Origin: Streptococcus bovimastitidis
GTDB taxonomy: Bacteria > Bacillota > Bacilli > Lactobacillales > Streptococcaceae
Length of the DNA: 64,000 nucleotides
NCBI RefSeq assembly: GCF_001885095.1
Contig: NZ_LZDD01000002.1
Location: 434,001 to 498,000, forward strand
Reading direction: 5' to 3'
Position 1 is the stretch's first letter; each line of letters begins with the position of its first letter. The notes under the pieces are model-generated. The model ran no database searches. It was not told where the DNA came from and saw nothing but the letters and a program-made list of their open reading frames with translations. This document shows positions 53,047 through 63,709 of the stretch, piece after piece. The position numbers were made by a program, and so were the translations under genes.

Positions 53047-54159
53047 TTAGTTGATGTTTAAAGTAATATAACTGATATCGTTATTTGTTAAAGATGATAA
53101 ATCTAATTTTTGACCATCAATTGAAACTGAAAGTCCATCTTTTACACCAAGCATTAAGAGGGCTTCTTTAGTATCAGCAGGTAAAGTAGTAGTATAGGTC
53201 GGCTCTTCTTGTGTCAAAGTTGTTCCTGCTTCACCAATATCAGAATTAGAGAGAGCAATCCATGCACTTTCAGCATCAGTTAATGAAACAGAGACTTCAA
53301 CTGTTTCTTTTGCTTTTTTGATATCTGCGGTAATATAGTTGCCCTGACCTTCAGCTTTTATCACTGTCTTTTCTTCACTACTTGAAGCAGAACTTGATTT
53401 TTCAACTTTTTTGGAAGAAGAGTTGGAGCTTTTCTTATTCTTATCAAAGAAAACACTTTTTGCTTTTTCCACATTTACATTATTTGAAAATTTTGGCCAT
53501 ACTGTAAAATAAACAAAAGCTCCAATCGCTAATGCAATAAAAGATAAAAGGATTACAGGTAAAATTGATTTTGATTTTTTATCCTCATCCTGATATCGGC
53601 TTAAACGAGAAACTTCTTTATCTTGACGGTTATCGGATAAAAGACTCTCCCGTCGAGGTTCAGTTTGTTTTTCTTCCATAACAGGAATCTTGTCATCAAG
53701 CGATGGACTATTAGCCACTATTTCCTGATTTTTTTTCTCTTCTTTAAAAAAATGGCTTTGATTTTCCTCTGAATCATTTCGATTTAAAGCAAGAAATTCT
53801 TCAATTTCAGGTTTTTCTTGCTCAGGGTCTTCGTTTTTTGTCGGAAAAACAAAAGGAATAGGACGCTTACTCAATTTTTCCTCAACTTGTTGAGTTATAC
53901 TCGGTTCATTGTTATCTTGTTCTTTATTAGTTTGCTCTAAAAAACGTTGCTTCAGAGATTGAAAATCTAGATTTACAATATCTGCGTATTGACTAAGATA
54001 AGAATCAAAATCTTCTTCTGGAATAATTTTAAACTGATCTAACTCCAGGGCTAATAAATAATGAGAAGATATGCCAGTTTTATTTTCAATCTCATCTAAA
54101 GTAATTTTTTGTCCAACTCGTGATTCCCTTAGGAAGTCACCTAATGTTTGTTCTCTCAT
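53047..54159 (-). CDS. rodZ: RodZ-like cell-shape protein (HTH + membrane helix + DUF4115)
   Basis: A 370-residue bitopic protein. A cytoplasmic N-terminal helix-turn-helix (about 1-70, TLGDFLRESRVGQKITLDEI) is followed by an acidic, charged linker, one membrane helix (about 200-222, ILPVILLSFIALAIGAFVYF), a Ser/Lys-rich stretch and an extracellular DUF4115 domain. RodZ links elongation machinery to the membrane; streptococci lack MreB, so partners here would be MreC/MreD and PBPs. It is in an operon with the M16 peptidases and pgsA, a conserved arrangement. Confidence 0.88.
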   Translation of the reverse strand: MREQTLGDFLRESRVGQKITLDEIENKTGISSHYLLALELDQFKIIPEEDFDSYLSQYADIVNLDFQSLKQRFLEQTNKEQDNNEPSITQQVEEKLSKRPIPFVFPTKNEDPEQEKPEIEEFLALNRNDSEENQSHFFKEEKKNQEIVANSPSLDDKIPVMEEKQTEPRRESLLSDNRQDKEVSRLSRYQDEDKKSKSILPVILLSFIALAIGAFVYFTVWPKFSNNVNVEKAKSVFFDKNKKSSNSSSKKVEKSSSASSSEEKTVIKAEGQGNYITADIKKAKETVEVSVSLTDAESAWIALSNSDIGEAGTTLTQEEPTYTTTLPADTKEALLMLGVKDGLSVSIDGQKLDLSSLTNNDISYITLNIN

Positions 54160-54209
54160 ACAGGTACCTCTACTATAAAAATATTACGTCTATTATATCA
54201 AATAAAACA

Positions 54210-55493
54210 CTATTTTGGAAAGACAGTGAAATCTGAAGCCTCAGCACCTTCGAAAAAATCGTTTCCGATGGCTAATATATCATCAAGAGTTATTGTTTCA
54301 ATTATCTGAGGTATTTCAAAATAAGAATCCTGGTCGTTTAAAAAAAGATTAAACTGACTCATCACTTGTTCAATTGAATCTAAACTTTGAACAAAATCCC
54401 CAAACATCTCTTTTTTCAATAATTGCAAATGTTTTAGCGTCAAATCTTTTGATTTAGTAAAATTATTGATTTTTTTTCGAATATTACTAGACATTGCGAT
54501 TGGTTCATTTGTATCAAGGGTTATTAGTAAAAAGGAAAAGTCTCTTTGAATCTCAATTTCCATATCAAAAGAATCATCGATTTTCCCTTGATCGTACCAT
54601 GTTTGATATGTTTTCGAAGTCCACCCGAATAAAAGGGATAGTAGCAGACGTAAACCAACTTTATATCTAAGTATGGAGATATCATTTGTAAACTTTTTAC
54701 CTCTATAACCAACTACTAACTTAGGTGTTGAAATTTCCATACTCATGGAATTAGTCTTAACAATTGGAGAATATGGTAACTTATCTATTGTTGCTTTTGC
54801 CGGTCTCCTTTGTTTTAACCGTTCCTGGCAATCTTCTATTGACCGATAGGTTTCTTCAATATCAACATCACCTACGATAATTAGCGTCATGTTCGAAGGA
54901 TGATAAAACTGTTTGTAGTTTCGTTGTAAATCAGTAGCTGTAATAGATTCTAACGAATTCTGATTTCCAGCAATATCGCTTGATAAAAGACTATTTGGAA
55001 AAAGATTTTGTAAAATTCCGATATAGGATTGATAATCAGGATCGTCAAGGTACATGTCAATTTCTTGCGCTATTATTTTTCGTTCTTTAGCAACACTTTC
55101 CTCTGTAAAGTTTCCTGTCAAGACGAACTCTTGAAGAAGTGTCAAGCACTTTGTAAAGTTGTTACTTGTTGAAAAGAAGTATGAGGTTTTTTCAAATGTT
55201 GTAAAGGCGTTTACATCTGCACCTAAGGCTGTAAAGTAATGAGATACATCCTGTCCAGATTCATTTTCAAATAGCTTATGTTCTAAAAAATGGGCTATCC
55301 CTTCGGGATATTGATATGGTCTATTTCTAACTGTAAAATTGCTGTCAATTGATCCAAAATTAACTGTCAACATTGTTGCTTTTTCTGTAAATAATGGTTT
55401 TTTTATGATATATATTTCTAATCCATTCGTTAACCGTGAATGATAGACTTCTTCTCTTACACTAGCATAGCTAAATTTTTCTATATCTATCAC
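54210..55493 (-). CDS. ymfH: M16-family zinc peptidase, YmfH-type
   Basis: A 427-residue member of the insulinase/pitrilysin family with the intact inverted zinc site HFLEH (in EGIAHFLEHKLFEN) and the downstream glutamate region RKIIAQEIDMYLDDP. It probably forms a heterodimer with the product of the preceding gene. The start is GTG 55491-55493, overlapping the ymfF stop as GTGA. Its role in streptococci is unknown. Confidence 0.9.
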   Translation of the reverse strand: MIDIEKFSYASVREEVYHSRLTNGLEIYIIKKPLFTEKATMLTVNFGSIDSNFTVRNRPYQYPEGIAHFLEHKLFENESGQDVSHYFTALGADVNAFTTFEKTSYFFSTSNNFTKCLTLLQEFVLTGNFTEESVAKERKIIAQEIDMYLDDPDYQSYIGILQNLFPNSLLSSDIAGNQNSLESITATDLQRNYKQFYHPSNMTLIIVGDVDIEETYRSIEDCQERLKQRRPAKATIDKLPYSPIVKTNSMSMEISTPKLVVGYRGKKFTNDISILRYKVGLRLLLSLLFGWTSKTYQTWYDQGKIDDSFDMEIEIQRDFSFLLITLDTNEPIAMSSNIRKKINNFTKSKDLTLKHLQLLKKEMFGDFVQSLDSIEQVMSQFNLFLNDQDSYFEIPQIIETITLDDILAIGNDFFEGAEASDFTVFPK

Positions 55494-56737
55494 TTATCCG
55501 CCTCCAAAAAATAAAGTGCCTGTAATTTGAGATGGTTAGCAGCTTTAATAATATCCATTTTTTTAACAGATTTAATCTTTTTTAACCACAACTCAAGTGA
55601 AAAATCATTGTCAATATAGGATTGTGTATATGAACTGTCAACTAATGCTTTACAGTAATCCTCTGATAAAGCTCCATTAGTTTGAAGCATAAGTTTTGTT
55701 TTTTCAACTAATTGACTAGAAAAACGACCCATTTTTATATCGTTAATTTCCTTGACAATTAATTGTAGTGCTTTTGTCTTATCTTTTTTGTCGATACCTG
55801 CATATATTTCTAATAATCCTGAGTATCGATCAATTTTACTACCAATGCTATATGCAATTCCTTCAGTTTCTCTTATTTTTGTAAATAATCTTGAGTGAGC
55901 ATAAGACCCCAGTAAACCATTTAGAACCGTCAAAGCATAATAATCTTCTTTAAACCTTTCAGATGGAAAATAATAGGCTAATTCCAAAATAGATTGATTT
56001 AACAACTTTTTATCAATTTTTTCTGAAACAATATTGGAGTATTCTTGTTGATAATAAAACGATAACTCCTTTTTTCTTGGTTCAAATGGAAATTGATGGA
56101 ACAATTGAACAACTTTATAATCATCAAATTGACCTAGAATATAGATATCAATTTGATCTTCCATCAGCATTTTATGAAACTCTTGATAGCTTGTATAAGC
56201 AGTCTCTTTATCAACTAAATCTGCTGTTCCATATTTAGATACTTGTAAATCAGTGTCCTTAAAGAAGAGTTCCTTCAATTGTAATGATCCATAATAAAAA
56301 GAATCTTCTTTATCGGATTCAAGGTAGTTCATTAAATTAGTCTTTTCAACCTCAAAAATACGTGGTTGATATTGAGCAACAGATAATAGTGGTGAAAATA
56401 ATATTCCTTTTAATAAGTCAATCACTTCTTCTAAGATTTTTTCACCTTGAAAAGCATAAATATCCTGGATAAATGTAATATCAATATCTACAATATGAAC
56501 CTTTCCTTTAACTGAAACATTTGTGGAAAGACTTGCTCCATATAAATCTGCTAATTTTTCCCTAAATTCTTTTGCTGTTGGATAATCTTCATTGGCTGTA
56601 GCAAGCATTTGAGCTACCAATACCCTTTTAGCAACTAATTTCTGACTCAAATCACCAGAAAATCTTAAAGTTATATGATTTGTTTTGAATTTTTCTGTTT
56701 TTATAAGATGTAGTTGGACACCTTCGACGATTTTCAT
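55490..56737 (-). CDS. ymfF: M16-family peptidase-like protein without zinc site, YmfF-type
   Basis: A 415-residue M16 homologue. The position of the zinc motif reads VAQMLATANEDYPTAKEFR, with no HxxEH, so it is a non-catalytic partner, as in other two-subunit M16 peptidases. It is the first gene of the ymfF-ymfH-rodZ-pgsA-ecfA1-ecfA2-ecfT run, whose spacing is short throughout. The promoter TGGTATAAT lies at 56771-56779. A separate hairpin-ended transcription unit seems to lie just upstream (56850-56934). Confidence 0.88.
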   Translation of the reverse strand: MKIVEGVQLHLIKTEKFKTNHITLRFSGDLSQKLVAKRVLVAQMLATANEDYPTAKEFREKLADLYGASLSTNVSVKGKVHIVDIDITFIQDIYAFQGEKILEEVIDLLKGILFSPLLSVAQYQPRIFEVEKTNLMNYLESDKEDSFYYGSLQLKELFFKDTDLQVSKYGTADLVDKETAYTSYQEFHKMLMEDQIDIYILGQFDDYKVVQLFHQFPFEPRKKELSFYYQQEYSNIVSEKIDKKLLNQSILELAYYFPSERFKEDYYALTVLNGLLGSYAHSRLFTKIRETEGIAYSIGSKIDRYSGLLEIYAGIDKKDKTKALQLIVKEINDIKMGRFSSQLVEKTKLMLQTNGALSEDYCKALVDSSYTQSYIDNDFSLELWLKKIKSVKKMDIIKAANHLKLQALYFLEADK

Positions 56738-56770
56738 AATTTTTCCTTACTCATTAGACTGATTCCTTAA

Positions 56771-56776
56771 ATTATA
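56771..56776 (-). promoter_or_regulatory. ymfF operon promoter, extended -10
   Basis: Minus-strand TGGTATAAT, 34-39 bases ahead of the ymfF start and downstream of the hairpin at 56863-56913. Confidence 0.6.
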
Positions 56777-56849
56777 CCATTTTTAAAGAGATTCCTTTGA
56801 GAATAAACACTTTTTTTACTATCTTGTAATTTGTTAGACATTTTTTTAG

Positions 56850-56934
56850 GATAAAAAAGAAGCCCTGAGAATATCAAAGACACTTACTTTGAAGGTCTGT
56901 TCAATTCTCAGAGCATCAATTCTTAAAAATACTG
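56850..56934 (-). ncRNA. Candidate small RNA upstream of ymfF
   Basis: A minus-strand extended -10 TGATATAAT (56940-56945 core) predicts a transcript start near 56933. About 20 bases on, GCTCTGAGAAT pairs with ATTCTCAGGGC (plus-strand ends 56903-56913 and 56862-56872), enclosing an inner stem CTTTGA/TCAAAG-type. The hairpin is followed by TTCTTTTTT. No reading frame of useful length is present. The next gene has its own promoter, so this looks like an independent RNA of about 80 bases, or a leader attenuator. Confidence 0.4.
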
Positions 56935-57032
56935 AAATTATTATATCATAAGAAGTTCTATTTGAGAAGAAGGTCAACATACAGTTTCTAACCAACACTA
57001 ATGCTTTATTATTATTTCTTGCCTATTTATGC

Positions 57033-57038
57033 TATAAT
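57033..57038 (+). promoter_or_regulatory. yaaA-recF promoter, extended -10
   Basis: TGCTATAAT at 57030-57038, 28-33 bases ahead of the yaaA start. Confidence 0.6.
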
Positions 57039-57065
57039 ATTTTGAATTATAAATGGAGAAAAAAC

Positions 57066-57437
57066 ATGGAATACAAACTATTTACAGAATTTATTACTTT
57101 ACAAGCCTTATTAAAGGAAGTAGGTATAATACAGAGTGGCGGGGCAATTAAATCATTTTTATCTGAGAATATAGTCTTATTTAATGGTGAAGATGAGAAA
57201 CGCCGGGGTAAAAAAATTAGAATTGGGGATGAAATCGAAATACCTGAGCAAGGAGTAAGAATACGATTAGTTGAACCAAGTGAATCTGAGAAAGAAACTT
57301 ATCTTAGTGATCAAGCAGAAAAAGTAAGAGTCGCAAAGTTGGTTAAAGAATTGAATAAATCAACCAAAAAACAAGTAAGCTCAAGTCATACAAAAGCTAA
57401 GAAATCTAATAAACCCGTCCGATTTCCAGGTATGTAA
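57066..57437 (+). CDS. yaaA: S4-domain protein YaaA/YlmH-like RNA-binding (RecF partner gene)
   Basis: A 123-residue protein with a small S4-type RNA-binding domain in the first 75 residues ([24 protein letters not shown]...[10 protein letters not shown]) and a Lys/Ser-rich tail ending [10 protein letters not shown]. The S4-domain gene preceding recF is a conserved arrangement in Firmicutes; a role in ribosome assembly is reported for the Bacillus homologue. The start is ATG 57066 with GGAGA ahead, not the TTG at 57042. It lies two bases before recF. Confidence 0.88.
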   Translation: MEYKLFTEFITLQALLKEVGIIQSGGAIKSFLSENIVLFNGEDEKRRGKKIRIGDEIEIPEQGVRIRLVEPSESEKETYLSDQAEKVRVAKLVKELNKSTKKQVSSSHTKAKKSNKPVRFPGM

Positions 57438-57439
57438 AG

Positions 57440-58537
57440 ATGTGGATTAAAGAGTTACAATTAACGCATTATCGAAATTACGAACAAATCCAAGCAGAAT
57501 TTGTTCCAGGACTAAATGTATTTATTGGTAATAATGCTCAAGGAAAAACAAATTTTTTAGAGGCTATTTACTTTATTGCTTTAACCAGAAGTCATCGCAC
57601 TCGAACCGATAAAGAATTAATAGGTTTTAAAAAAAATAATTTGCAGGTTTCTGGGAAAATTAGTAAAGTAAGTGGAACAATTAGTCTTGAAATTGATTTA
57701 ACAGAAAAGGGTCGTATAACCAAAATCAATTCTTTAAAACAAGCAAAATTGTCTGAGTATATTGGTAATATGATGGTCGTGCTATTTGCTCCTGAAGACT
57801 TGCAACTTGTTAAAGGTGCTCCAGCTTTAAGACGCAAATTTATTGATATTGATCTTGGACAAATAAAACCTGTTTATTTATCAGATTTATCTCAATATAA
57901 TCATGTTTTAAAACAGAGAAATGCTTATTTAAAGACTGCAATATCCATAAATAGTGATTTCTTAGGTGTTCTTGATGAGCAACTAGCAGATTATGGTACT
58001 AGAGTCATTGAACAGCGTATTCAATTTATTAAATCACTTGAAACTGAGGCAAAAAGACATCACTTGGCTATTTCAAATGGACTAGAAAACTTGAATTTTT
58101 CTTATCAACCCAGTTTTGAAAAACATGATCAACTTTCAATCAAAGAAGCATTTTTAGATGCATTGGTAAAAAATAGACAAAAGGATATCTTCCGAAAAAA
58201 TACCAGTGTCGGACCTCATCGTGACGATATTTCTTTCTTTATCAATGATATTAATGCAAACTTCGCAAGTCAAGGTCAGCATCGTAGTTTAATATTATCC
58301 CTAAAAATGGCAGAAGTTAGTTTAATGAAAACAATCACTGGGGACAATCCTATTTTATTATTAGATGATGTTATGAGTGAGTTGGATAATACCAGACAAT
58401 CAAAATTATTAGAAACAGTCATACAAGAAAAGGTACAAACTTTTATTACAACAACAAGCTTAGATCATCTATCCCAACTTCCAAAAGATATTAGAAAATT
58501 TCATGTGAACTCTGGTCACATTACAGTTGATGATTAG
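57440..58537 (+). CDS. recF: DNA replication and repair protein RecF
   Basis: A 365-residue SMC-like ATPase that loads RecA at gapped DNA. It has Walker [17 protein letters not shown] (about residues 29-44), the signature region [15 protein letters not shown], and Walker [14 protein letters not shown]. It follows yaaA by two bases. In streptococci recF sits apart from dnaN but still near the origin. It ends at a strong bidirectional terminator. Confidence 0.96.
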   Translation: MWIKELQLTHYRNYEQIQAEFVPGLNVFIGNNAQGKTNFLEAIYFIALTRSHRTRTDKELIGFKKNNLQVSGKISKVSGTISLEIDLTEKGRITKINSLKQAKLSEYIGNMMVVLFAPEDLQLVKGAPALRRKFIDIDLGQIKPVYLSDLSQYNHVLKQRNAYLKTAISINSDFLGVLDEQLADYGTRVIEQRIQFIKSLETEAKRHHLAISNGLENLNFSYQPSFEKHDQLSIKEAFLDALVKNRQKDIFRKNTSVGPHRDDISFFINDINANFASQGQHRSLILSLKMAEVSLMKTITGDNPILLLDDVMSELDNTRQSKLLETVIQEKVQTFITTTSLDHLSQLPKDIRKFHVNSGHITVDD

Positions 58538-58545
58538 TAAAATAA

Positions 58546-58579
58546 AAAAAGACGAAGAGAAAATTCTCTTCGTCTTTTT
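58546..58579. terminator. Bidirectional terminator, recF/sugar transporter
   Basis: AAAAAGACGAAGAGA (58546-58560) pairs with TCTCTTCGTCTTTTT (58565-58579). It overlaps the stop codon of the convergent transporter gene. Confidence 0.93.
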
Positions 58580-59438
58580 AAGCTTTAACAACACCTAGTA
58601 ATACTGCACCAATAATAAAACAAATAATACCGATTATTACCCAGCGCATTTCATTTTTTGTTTTCTTCTCTCCGAGGAATAGGATTCCACCAATTATTGA
58701 AATAATAGCACCTAATTGTGAGAAACTGAAAGCAATTGCTAACCCCGCCTTTGATGCAGCTAACAACATGAAAACATTACCAATACCCCACATTATTCCA
58801 ACGAGACTATTTTTTAAAACATATTTATCAAAGCTTAGTTTGAAAGACATGAATAAACTTGCTCCAAATACCATTCCAATTGCCATTGGGAGTAGGACTG
58901 ATATCATGTCAAATTTCATGATGTTATTGAAAAGAACAACGTAGGATACATAACCTATAGTAGAATAGGTTAAAGCTTTAAATCCTTTATTATAGTTATG
59001 CAATTCAGATTGTTGATTGGTTTGATCCTTTTTACTTGAAAAGTAGAAACCAACGATTAATAAAATTAAAGCACATGTTCCTAAGATAAATTGATAAGAG
59101 TGTTTCCATTCTCCGAATATAAAAATACCAATTAAACTTCCTAAGACTAACTGTGAACCACTAGATAGAGGGTTAGCAACAGAAACGCCCATATTCTTCA
59201 TTGCGTGAAACTGACCAGTTTGACCGACTGACCATAAAAATCCTCCAATGAATCCGAATAGCCACAAAACAGAAGTCATTTCGGGTCTGACAATAATCCA
59301 TGCCACAATAGCAAAAAATAATGCACCCAAAGTCATTCCGAAAGTTTGTTGACTAGGTTGTCCACCAATTTTATTACTTACAAAACCAATGCTACCCCAT
59401 GCAATCATTGGGACTAAAGCATATAATATACCTTCCAA
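58578..59438 (-). CDS. GRP-family sugar uptake protein (GlcU/RbsU type)
   Basis: A 286-residue protein with ten predicted membrane helices of the drug/metabolite transporter superfamily. The first half has ALVPMIAWGSIGFVSNKIGG and SVANPLSSGSQLVLGSLIGI, and the second half has GIMWGIGNVFMLLAASKAG, as in glucose (GlcU) and ribose (RbsU) facilitators. Proton-coupled sugar uptake is likely; glucose versus ribose cannot be told apart here. AAGGAGAA precedes the ATG at 59436-59438. A cluster of TTGACA/TGTCAA words lies just upstream. Confidence 0.87.
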   Translation of the reverse strand: MEGILYALVPMIAWGSIGFVSNKIGGQPSQQTFGMTLGALFFAIVAWIIVRPEMTSVLWLFGFIGGFLWSVGQTGQFHAMKNMGVSVANPLSSGSQLVLGSLIGIFIFGEWKHSYQFILGTCALILLIVGFYFSSKKDQTNQQSELHNYNKGFKALTYSTIGYVSYVVLFNNIMKFDMISVLLPMAIGMVFGASLFMSFKLSFDKYVLKNSLVGIMWGIGNVFMLLAASKAGLAIAFSFSQLGAIISIIGGILFLGEKKTKNEMRWVIIGIICFIIGAVLLGVVKA

Positions 59439-59462
59439 AGAAAATTCTCCTTTACATGATTA

Positions 59463-59501
59463 TTGACAATAAATTTACAGAATTGTCAATATTATTGTCA
59501 A
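59463..59501 (-). promoter_or_regulatory. TTGACA/TGTCAA cluster upstream of the sugar transporter
   Basis: TTGACA at 59463-59468, TGTCAA at 59484-59489 and at 59496-59501. The minus-strand reading gives two TTGACA copies 12 bases apart, either of which could act as a -35; the inverted copy could make an operator. Confidence 0.4.
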
Positions 59502-59559
59502 TTTTTTATCATAAAAAATTGCCTGGAGAATAATTATATCTCAAATTTTGACATTAAAC

Positions 59560-59600
59560 AAGACTAAAAGACTAGACACAATGTCTAGTCTTTTAGTCTT
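59560..59600 (-). terminator. guaB hairpin
   Basis: A 19-bp perfect stem: AAGACTAAAAGACTAGACA (59560-59578) with its complement at 59582-59600. It follows the guaB stop, but on the minus strand only GTTTAATG follows, so the T-run is poor. The arm contains the direct repeat GACTA-AAA-GACTA. Confidence 0.65.
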
Positions 59601-59610
59601 AGTTGTAATA

Positions 59611-61128
<1,518 letters not shown>

Positions 61129-61156
61129 TTAACCCAGTCTATTTTTTATTGTTACT

Positions 61157-61184
61157 ATCATATCACGCTAAATTAATTTGTCAA
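61157..61184 (-). promoter_or_regulatory. guaB promoter
   Basis: Minus-strand TTGACA (61179-61184), a 16-base spacer and TATGAT (61157-61162). Confidence 0.75.
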
Positions 61185-61302
61185 CAAATAGAGAATAATT
61201 TTTTAACATTACAAGTTTTTTGATTTTTAATATTCGTATATAGGTTAAATTTACGATTTTTTTTATGAAAAATACATTTTTTTGTTCGTTTTTTTACTAG
61301 TT

Positions 61303-61328
61303 AAAAAGCCAGTCTTTAAAACTGGCTT
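61303..61328 (-). terminator. trpS terminator
   Basis: AAGCCAGT (61306-61313) pairs with ACTGGCTT (61321-61328); five T residues follow on the minus strand. Confidence 0.85.
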
Positions 61329-61335
61329 CTTTTTC

Positions 61336-62358
61336 TTAAAAATAATTGATTCCCATGGCTGATTTTACCTCAGATAAGGTTTGAGCGGCAACCGCCTGTG
61401 CTGATTGACTGCCTTTTTCTAACATGTTAAAAACTTCTCCCATATCTTTAGCAAATTCCAATCTTCTTTCTCTAATAGGTGCTAGTTCACGATCAAGAAT
61501 TTCCAAAAGATAGCGTTTTGTTTTAACATCACCTAAACCACCTTTTTGATAGTGTTCCTTCATTGCCTGAATTTCGGCTTGATCTTCTTGTCGACCAAAA
61601 ATATCTAAATAATGGAAAACCATATTACCTTCTATTTTACCTGGATCTTCTACTTTAATATGGTTTGGATCTGTGTACATACTCATTACTTTTTTTCGTA
61701 CAGTATCAGCATCATCAGATAAATAGATACCATTACCTAAAGATTTTGACATTTTTGCATTACCATCTAATCCTGGTAAACGACCTGCACCTTCATTAGC
61801 TGGGTATAGTCCTTCTGGTTCTATAAGACAATCTGTCTTGTAGGTATTATTGAAACTTCTTACAATTTCTCGTGTTTGCTCAATCATCGGTTTTTGGTCA
61901 TTCCCAACAGGTACTAAATTAGCTTTAAAAGCCGTAATATCAGCTGCTTGGGAAATTGGATAAACAAGGAAACCACTAGGGATACTTTCACCAAATCCTT
62001 TTTGTGCAATTTCAGTTTTTACTGTCGGATTGCGTTCTAATCTTGCTAAAGAAACAAGATTCATATAATACATTGTTAATTCTGCTAATTCTGGAATTTG
62101 ACTTTGGATAAAGATAGTTGATTTACTTGGGTCTAATCCTACAGATAAGTAATCTAAAGCAACATTACCAATTGAATCTCGAATCATTTCAGATTCTTTA
62201 GCATGATCAGTTAAAGCTTGCTGGTCTGCAAGAAAGACAAACATTTGATACTTATCTTCATTTTGTAAAAGTACTCTATTTTTTAAACTTCCAACGTAGT
62301 GACCTAAATGAAGTTTTCCAGTAGGTCTGTCACCAGTCAAAATTATTGGCTTTGTCAT
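61336..62358 (-). CDS. trpS: Tryptophanyl-tRNA synthetase
   Basis: A 340-residue class I synthetase with the HIGH-type motif [12 protein letters not shown] near the N-terminus and KMSKS in [13 protein letters not shown]. It charges tRNA-Trp. A ribosome site, AAGGAGA, precedes ATG 62356-62358. The leader is a complete T-box, so expression should rise when uncharged tRNA-Trp accumulates. Confidence 0.97.
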   Translation of the reverse strand: MTKPIILTGDRPTGKLHLGHYVGSLKNRVLLQNEDKYQMFVFLADQQALTDHAKESEMIRDSIGNVALDYLSVGLDPSKSTIFIQSQIPELAELTMYYMNLVSLARLERNPTVKTEIAQKGFGESIPSGFLVYPISQAADITAFKANLVPVGNDQKPMIEQTREIVRSFNNTYKTDCLIEPEGLYPANEGAGRLPGLDGNAKMSKSLGNGIYLSDDADTVRKKVMSMYTDPNHIKVEDPGKIEGNMVFHYLDIFGRQEDQAEIQAMKEHYQKGGLGDVKTKRYLLEILDRELAPIRERRLEFAKDMGEVFNMLEKGSQSAQAVAAQTLSEVKSAMGINYF

Positions 62359-62378
62359 TTTCTTCTCCTTTATATATC

Positions 62379-62618
62379 AAAAACCCCCACGCAAAAAATT
62401 GCGTGAGGGCGTTAGAACGCGGTACCACCTCAGTTGATATAATAATATATCATCTCATACTTTCTAAGTAGCAGAAAGTTGCACGATAAGGGGTGCTAGT
62501 CCTGACAGTTATTGATTCCTATCATTATTCATCCATTAGCCCATTTCACTAATTGTGTTACTAGTTCACAGCGACCACTAGTTCTCTTAAAACACAAGAA
62601 AAGTTACTCATCTAATTC
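62379..62618 (-). promoter_or_regulatory. Tryptophan T-box leader of trpS
   Basis: The minus strand carries the T-box sequence AGGTGGTACCGCGTTC (62415-62430) followed by a terminator: CCCTCACGCAA pairs with TTGCGTGGGGG, then T5 (62379-62410). Upstream is Stem III (ACTTTC...GAAAGT near 62461-62480) and a Stem I region. A UGG specifier for Trp is available at 62533-62535 (in TAATGGATG); a second UGG lies at 62541-62543. Confidence 0.9.
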
Positions 62619-62624
62619 AAGACC

Positions 62625-62653
62625 ATTTTATGAAAATTAATGATTTTTGTCAA
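62625..62653 (-). promoter_or_regulatory. trpS T-box promoter
   Basis: Minus-strand TTGACA (62648-62653), a 17-base spacer and TAAAAT (62625-62630). The leader RNA should start near 62618. Confidence 0.75.
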
Positions 62654-62682
62654 CATTCTTTCAATTTTTTTGAAAATATAGC

Positions 62683-62712
62683 TTGACTCTTTAGCCCCTT
62701 ATAAGAGATAAT
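62683..62712 (+). promoter_or_regulatory. Promoter of YitT copy 4
   Basis: TTGACT (62683-62688), an 18-base spacer and GATAAT (62707-62712). Confidence 0.6.
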
Positions 62713-62758
62713 GATTTCCTAAGTCTTTTTAGAAATAAATGTAAGGAGAAAATAAGTA

Positions 62759-63631
62759 ATGAAAAGTAGGGTAAAGGATGTCCTATATGTAACATTGGGA
62801 TCTTTTATTACAGCAGTTGGTTTCAATACAATGTTTGTCCACAATAATATTGCATCAGGTGGTATGGTCGGAATTTCAGTTGTTATTAAAGAACTTCTTG
62901 GAATTAGCCCATCGCTTTTTTTAATGGTTAGTAATATTCCTCTATTAATACTTTGTTATTTTTTCTTAGGAAAACAAACATTCGTTAAAACCTTATATGG
63001 TTCCTGGATATATCCTATCGCTATTAGAGTTACTAATTTTCTCCCAACTATCACTCATAATCAGCTTTTAGCCGCAATATTTGGCGGTATAATCGTTGGT
63101 ATTGGTTTAGGTATGGTTTTTTGGGGAAATTCCTCGACAGGGGGTACGGGTATTTTAACACAAATGCTCCATAAATATTCTCCTTTAAGTCTGGGCGTTG
63201 CTATGACAATTGTAGATGGAATTAGTGTTTTAATGGGTTTCATCTCACTTACTGCAGATGATGTCATGTATTCAACCATTGGTCTCTTGGTAGTTGGTTA
63301 TGTCATTTCTATTATGGAAAATGGTTTTGATTCTTCTAAGAATGTCATGATTATTTCAAGAGAATATCAAAGTATCAAAGACCATATCACTCAAGTTATG
63401 GACCGTGGTGTTACAAAGATTCCAATTCGTGGGGGGTATACAACATCTGATAAAGTCATGTTAATGGCAATTATTTCAACCTATGAACTTCCAAGTTTAC
63501 AAGAAAAAATTCTAGAAATTGATGATACAGCATTTATCGTTGTCATGCCTGCAGCTCAAGTTGTTGGTCGCGGCTTTAGTGTCACTAAACACTATAAACG
63601 TGAAGATGAAGATGTTTTATTACCAATGTAA
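62759..63631 (+). CDS. YitT-family membrane protein (DUF161 + DUF2179), copy 4
   Basis: A 290-residue protein of the same family as the three genes at 8.6-11.4 kb. Membrane helices extend to about residue 195 with the signature GMVFWGNSSTGGTGILTQ, and DUF2179 follows (ITQVMDRGVTKIPIRGGYT). It is clearly diverged: the Gly-Gly-Thr-Asp of the tandem copies reads Gly-Gly-Thr-Gly here and the DUF2179 EGAYS motif reads RGGYT. AAGGAG precedes the ATG. It is a single gene between the trpS T-box and an ABC-F gene. Confidence 0.88.
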   Translation: MKSRVKDVLYVTLGSFITAVGFNTMFVHNNIASGGMVGISVVIKELLGISPSLFLMVSNIPLLILCYFFLGKQTFVKTLYGSWIYPIAIRVTNFLPTITHNQLLAAIFGGIIVGIGLGMVFWGNSSTGGTGILTQMLHKYSPLSLGVAMTIVDGISVLMGFISLTADDVMYSTIGLLVVGYVISIMENGFDSSKNVMIISREYQSIKDHITQVMDRGVTKIPIRGGYTTSDKVMLMAIISTYELPSLQEKILEIDDTAFIVVMPAAQVVGRGFSVTKHYKREDEDVLLPM

Positions 63632-63634
63632 AGC

Positions 63635-63668
63635 AAAGCCCCTTTCTTATTGATAAAAGGGGCTTTTT
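63635..63668 (+). terminator. Terminator after YitT copy 4
   Basis: AAAGCCCCTTT (63635-63645) pairs with AAAGGGGCTTT (63656-63666), followed by further T residues. Confidence 0.9.
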
Positions 63669-63709
63669 CAGGTACAATGAAGATTAGATAAATAAGATGA
63701 GGTGACAAA

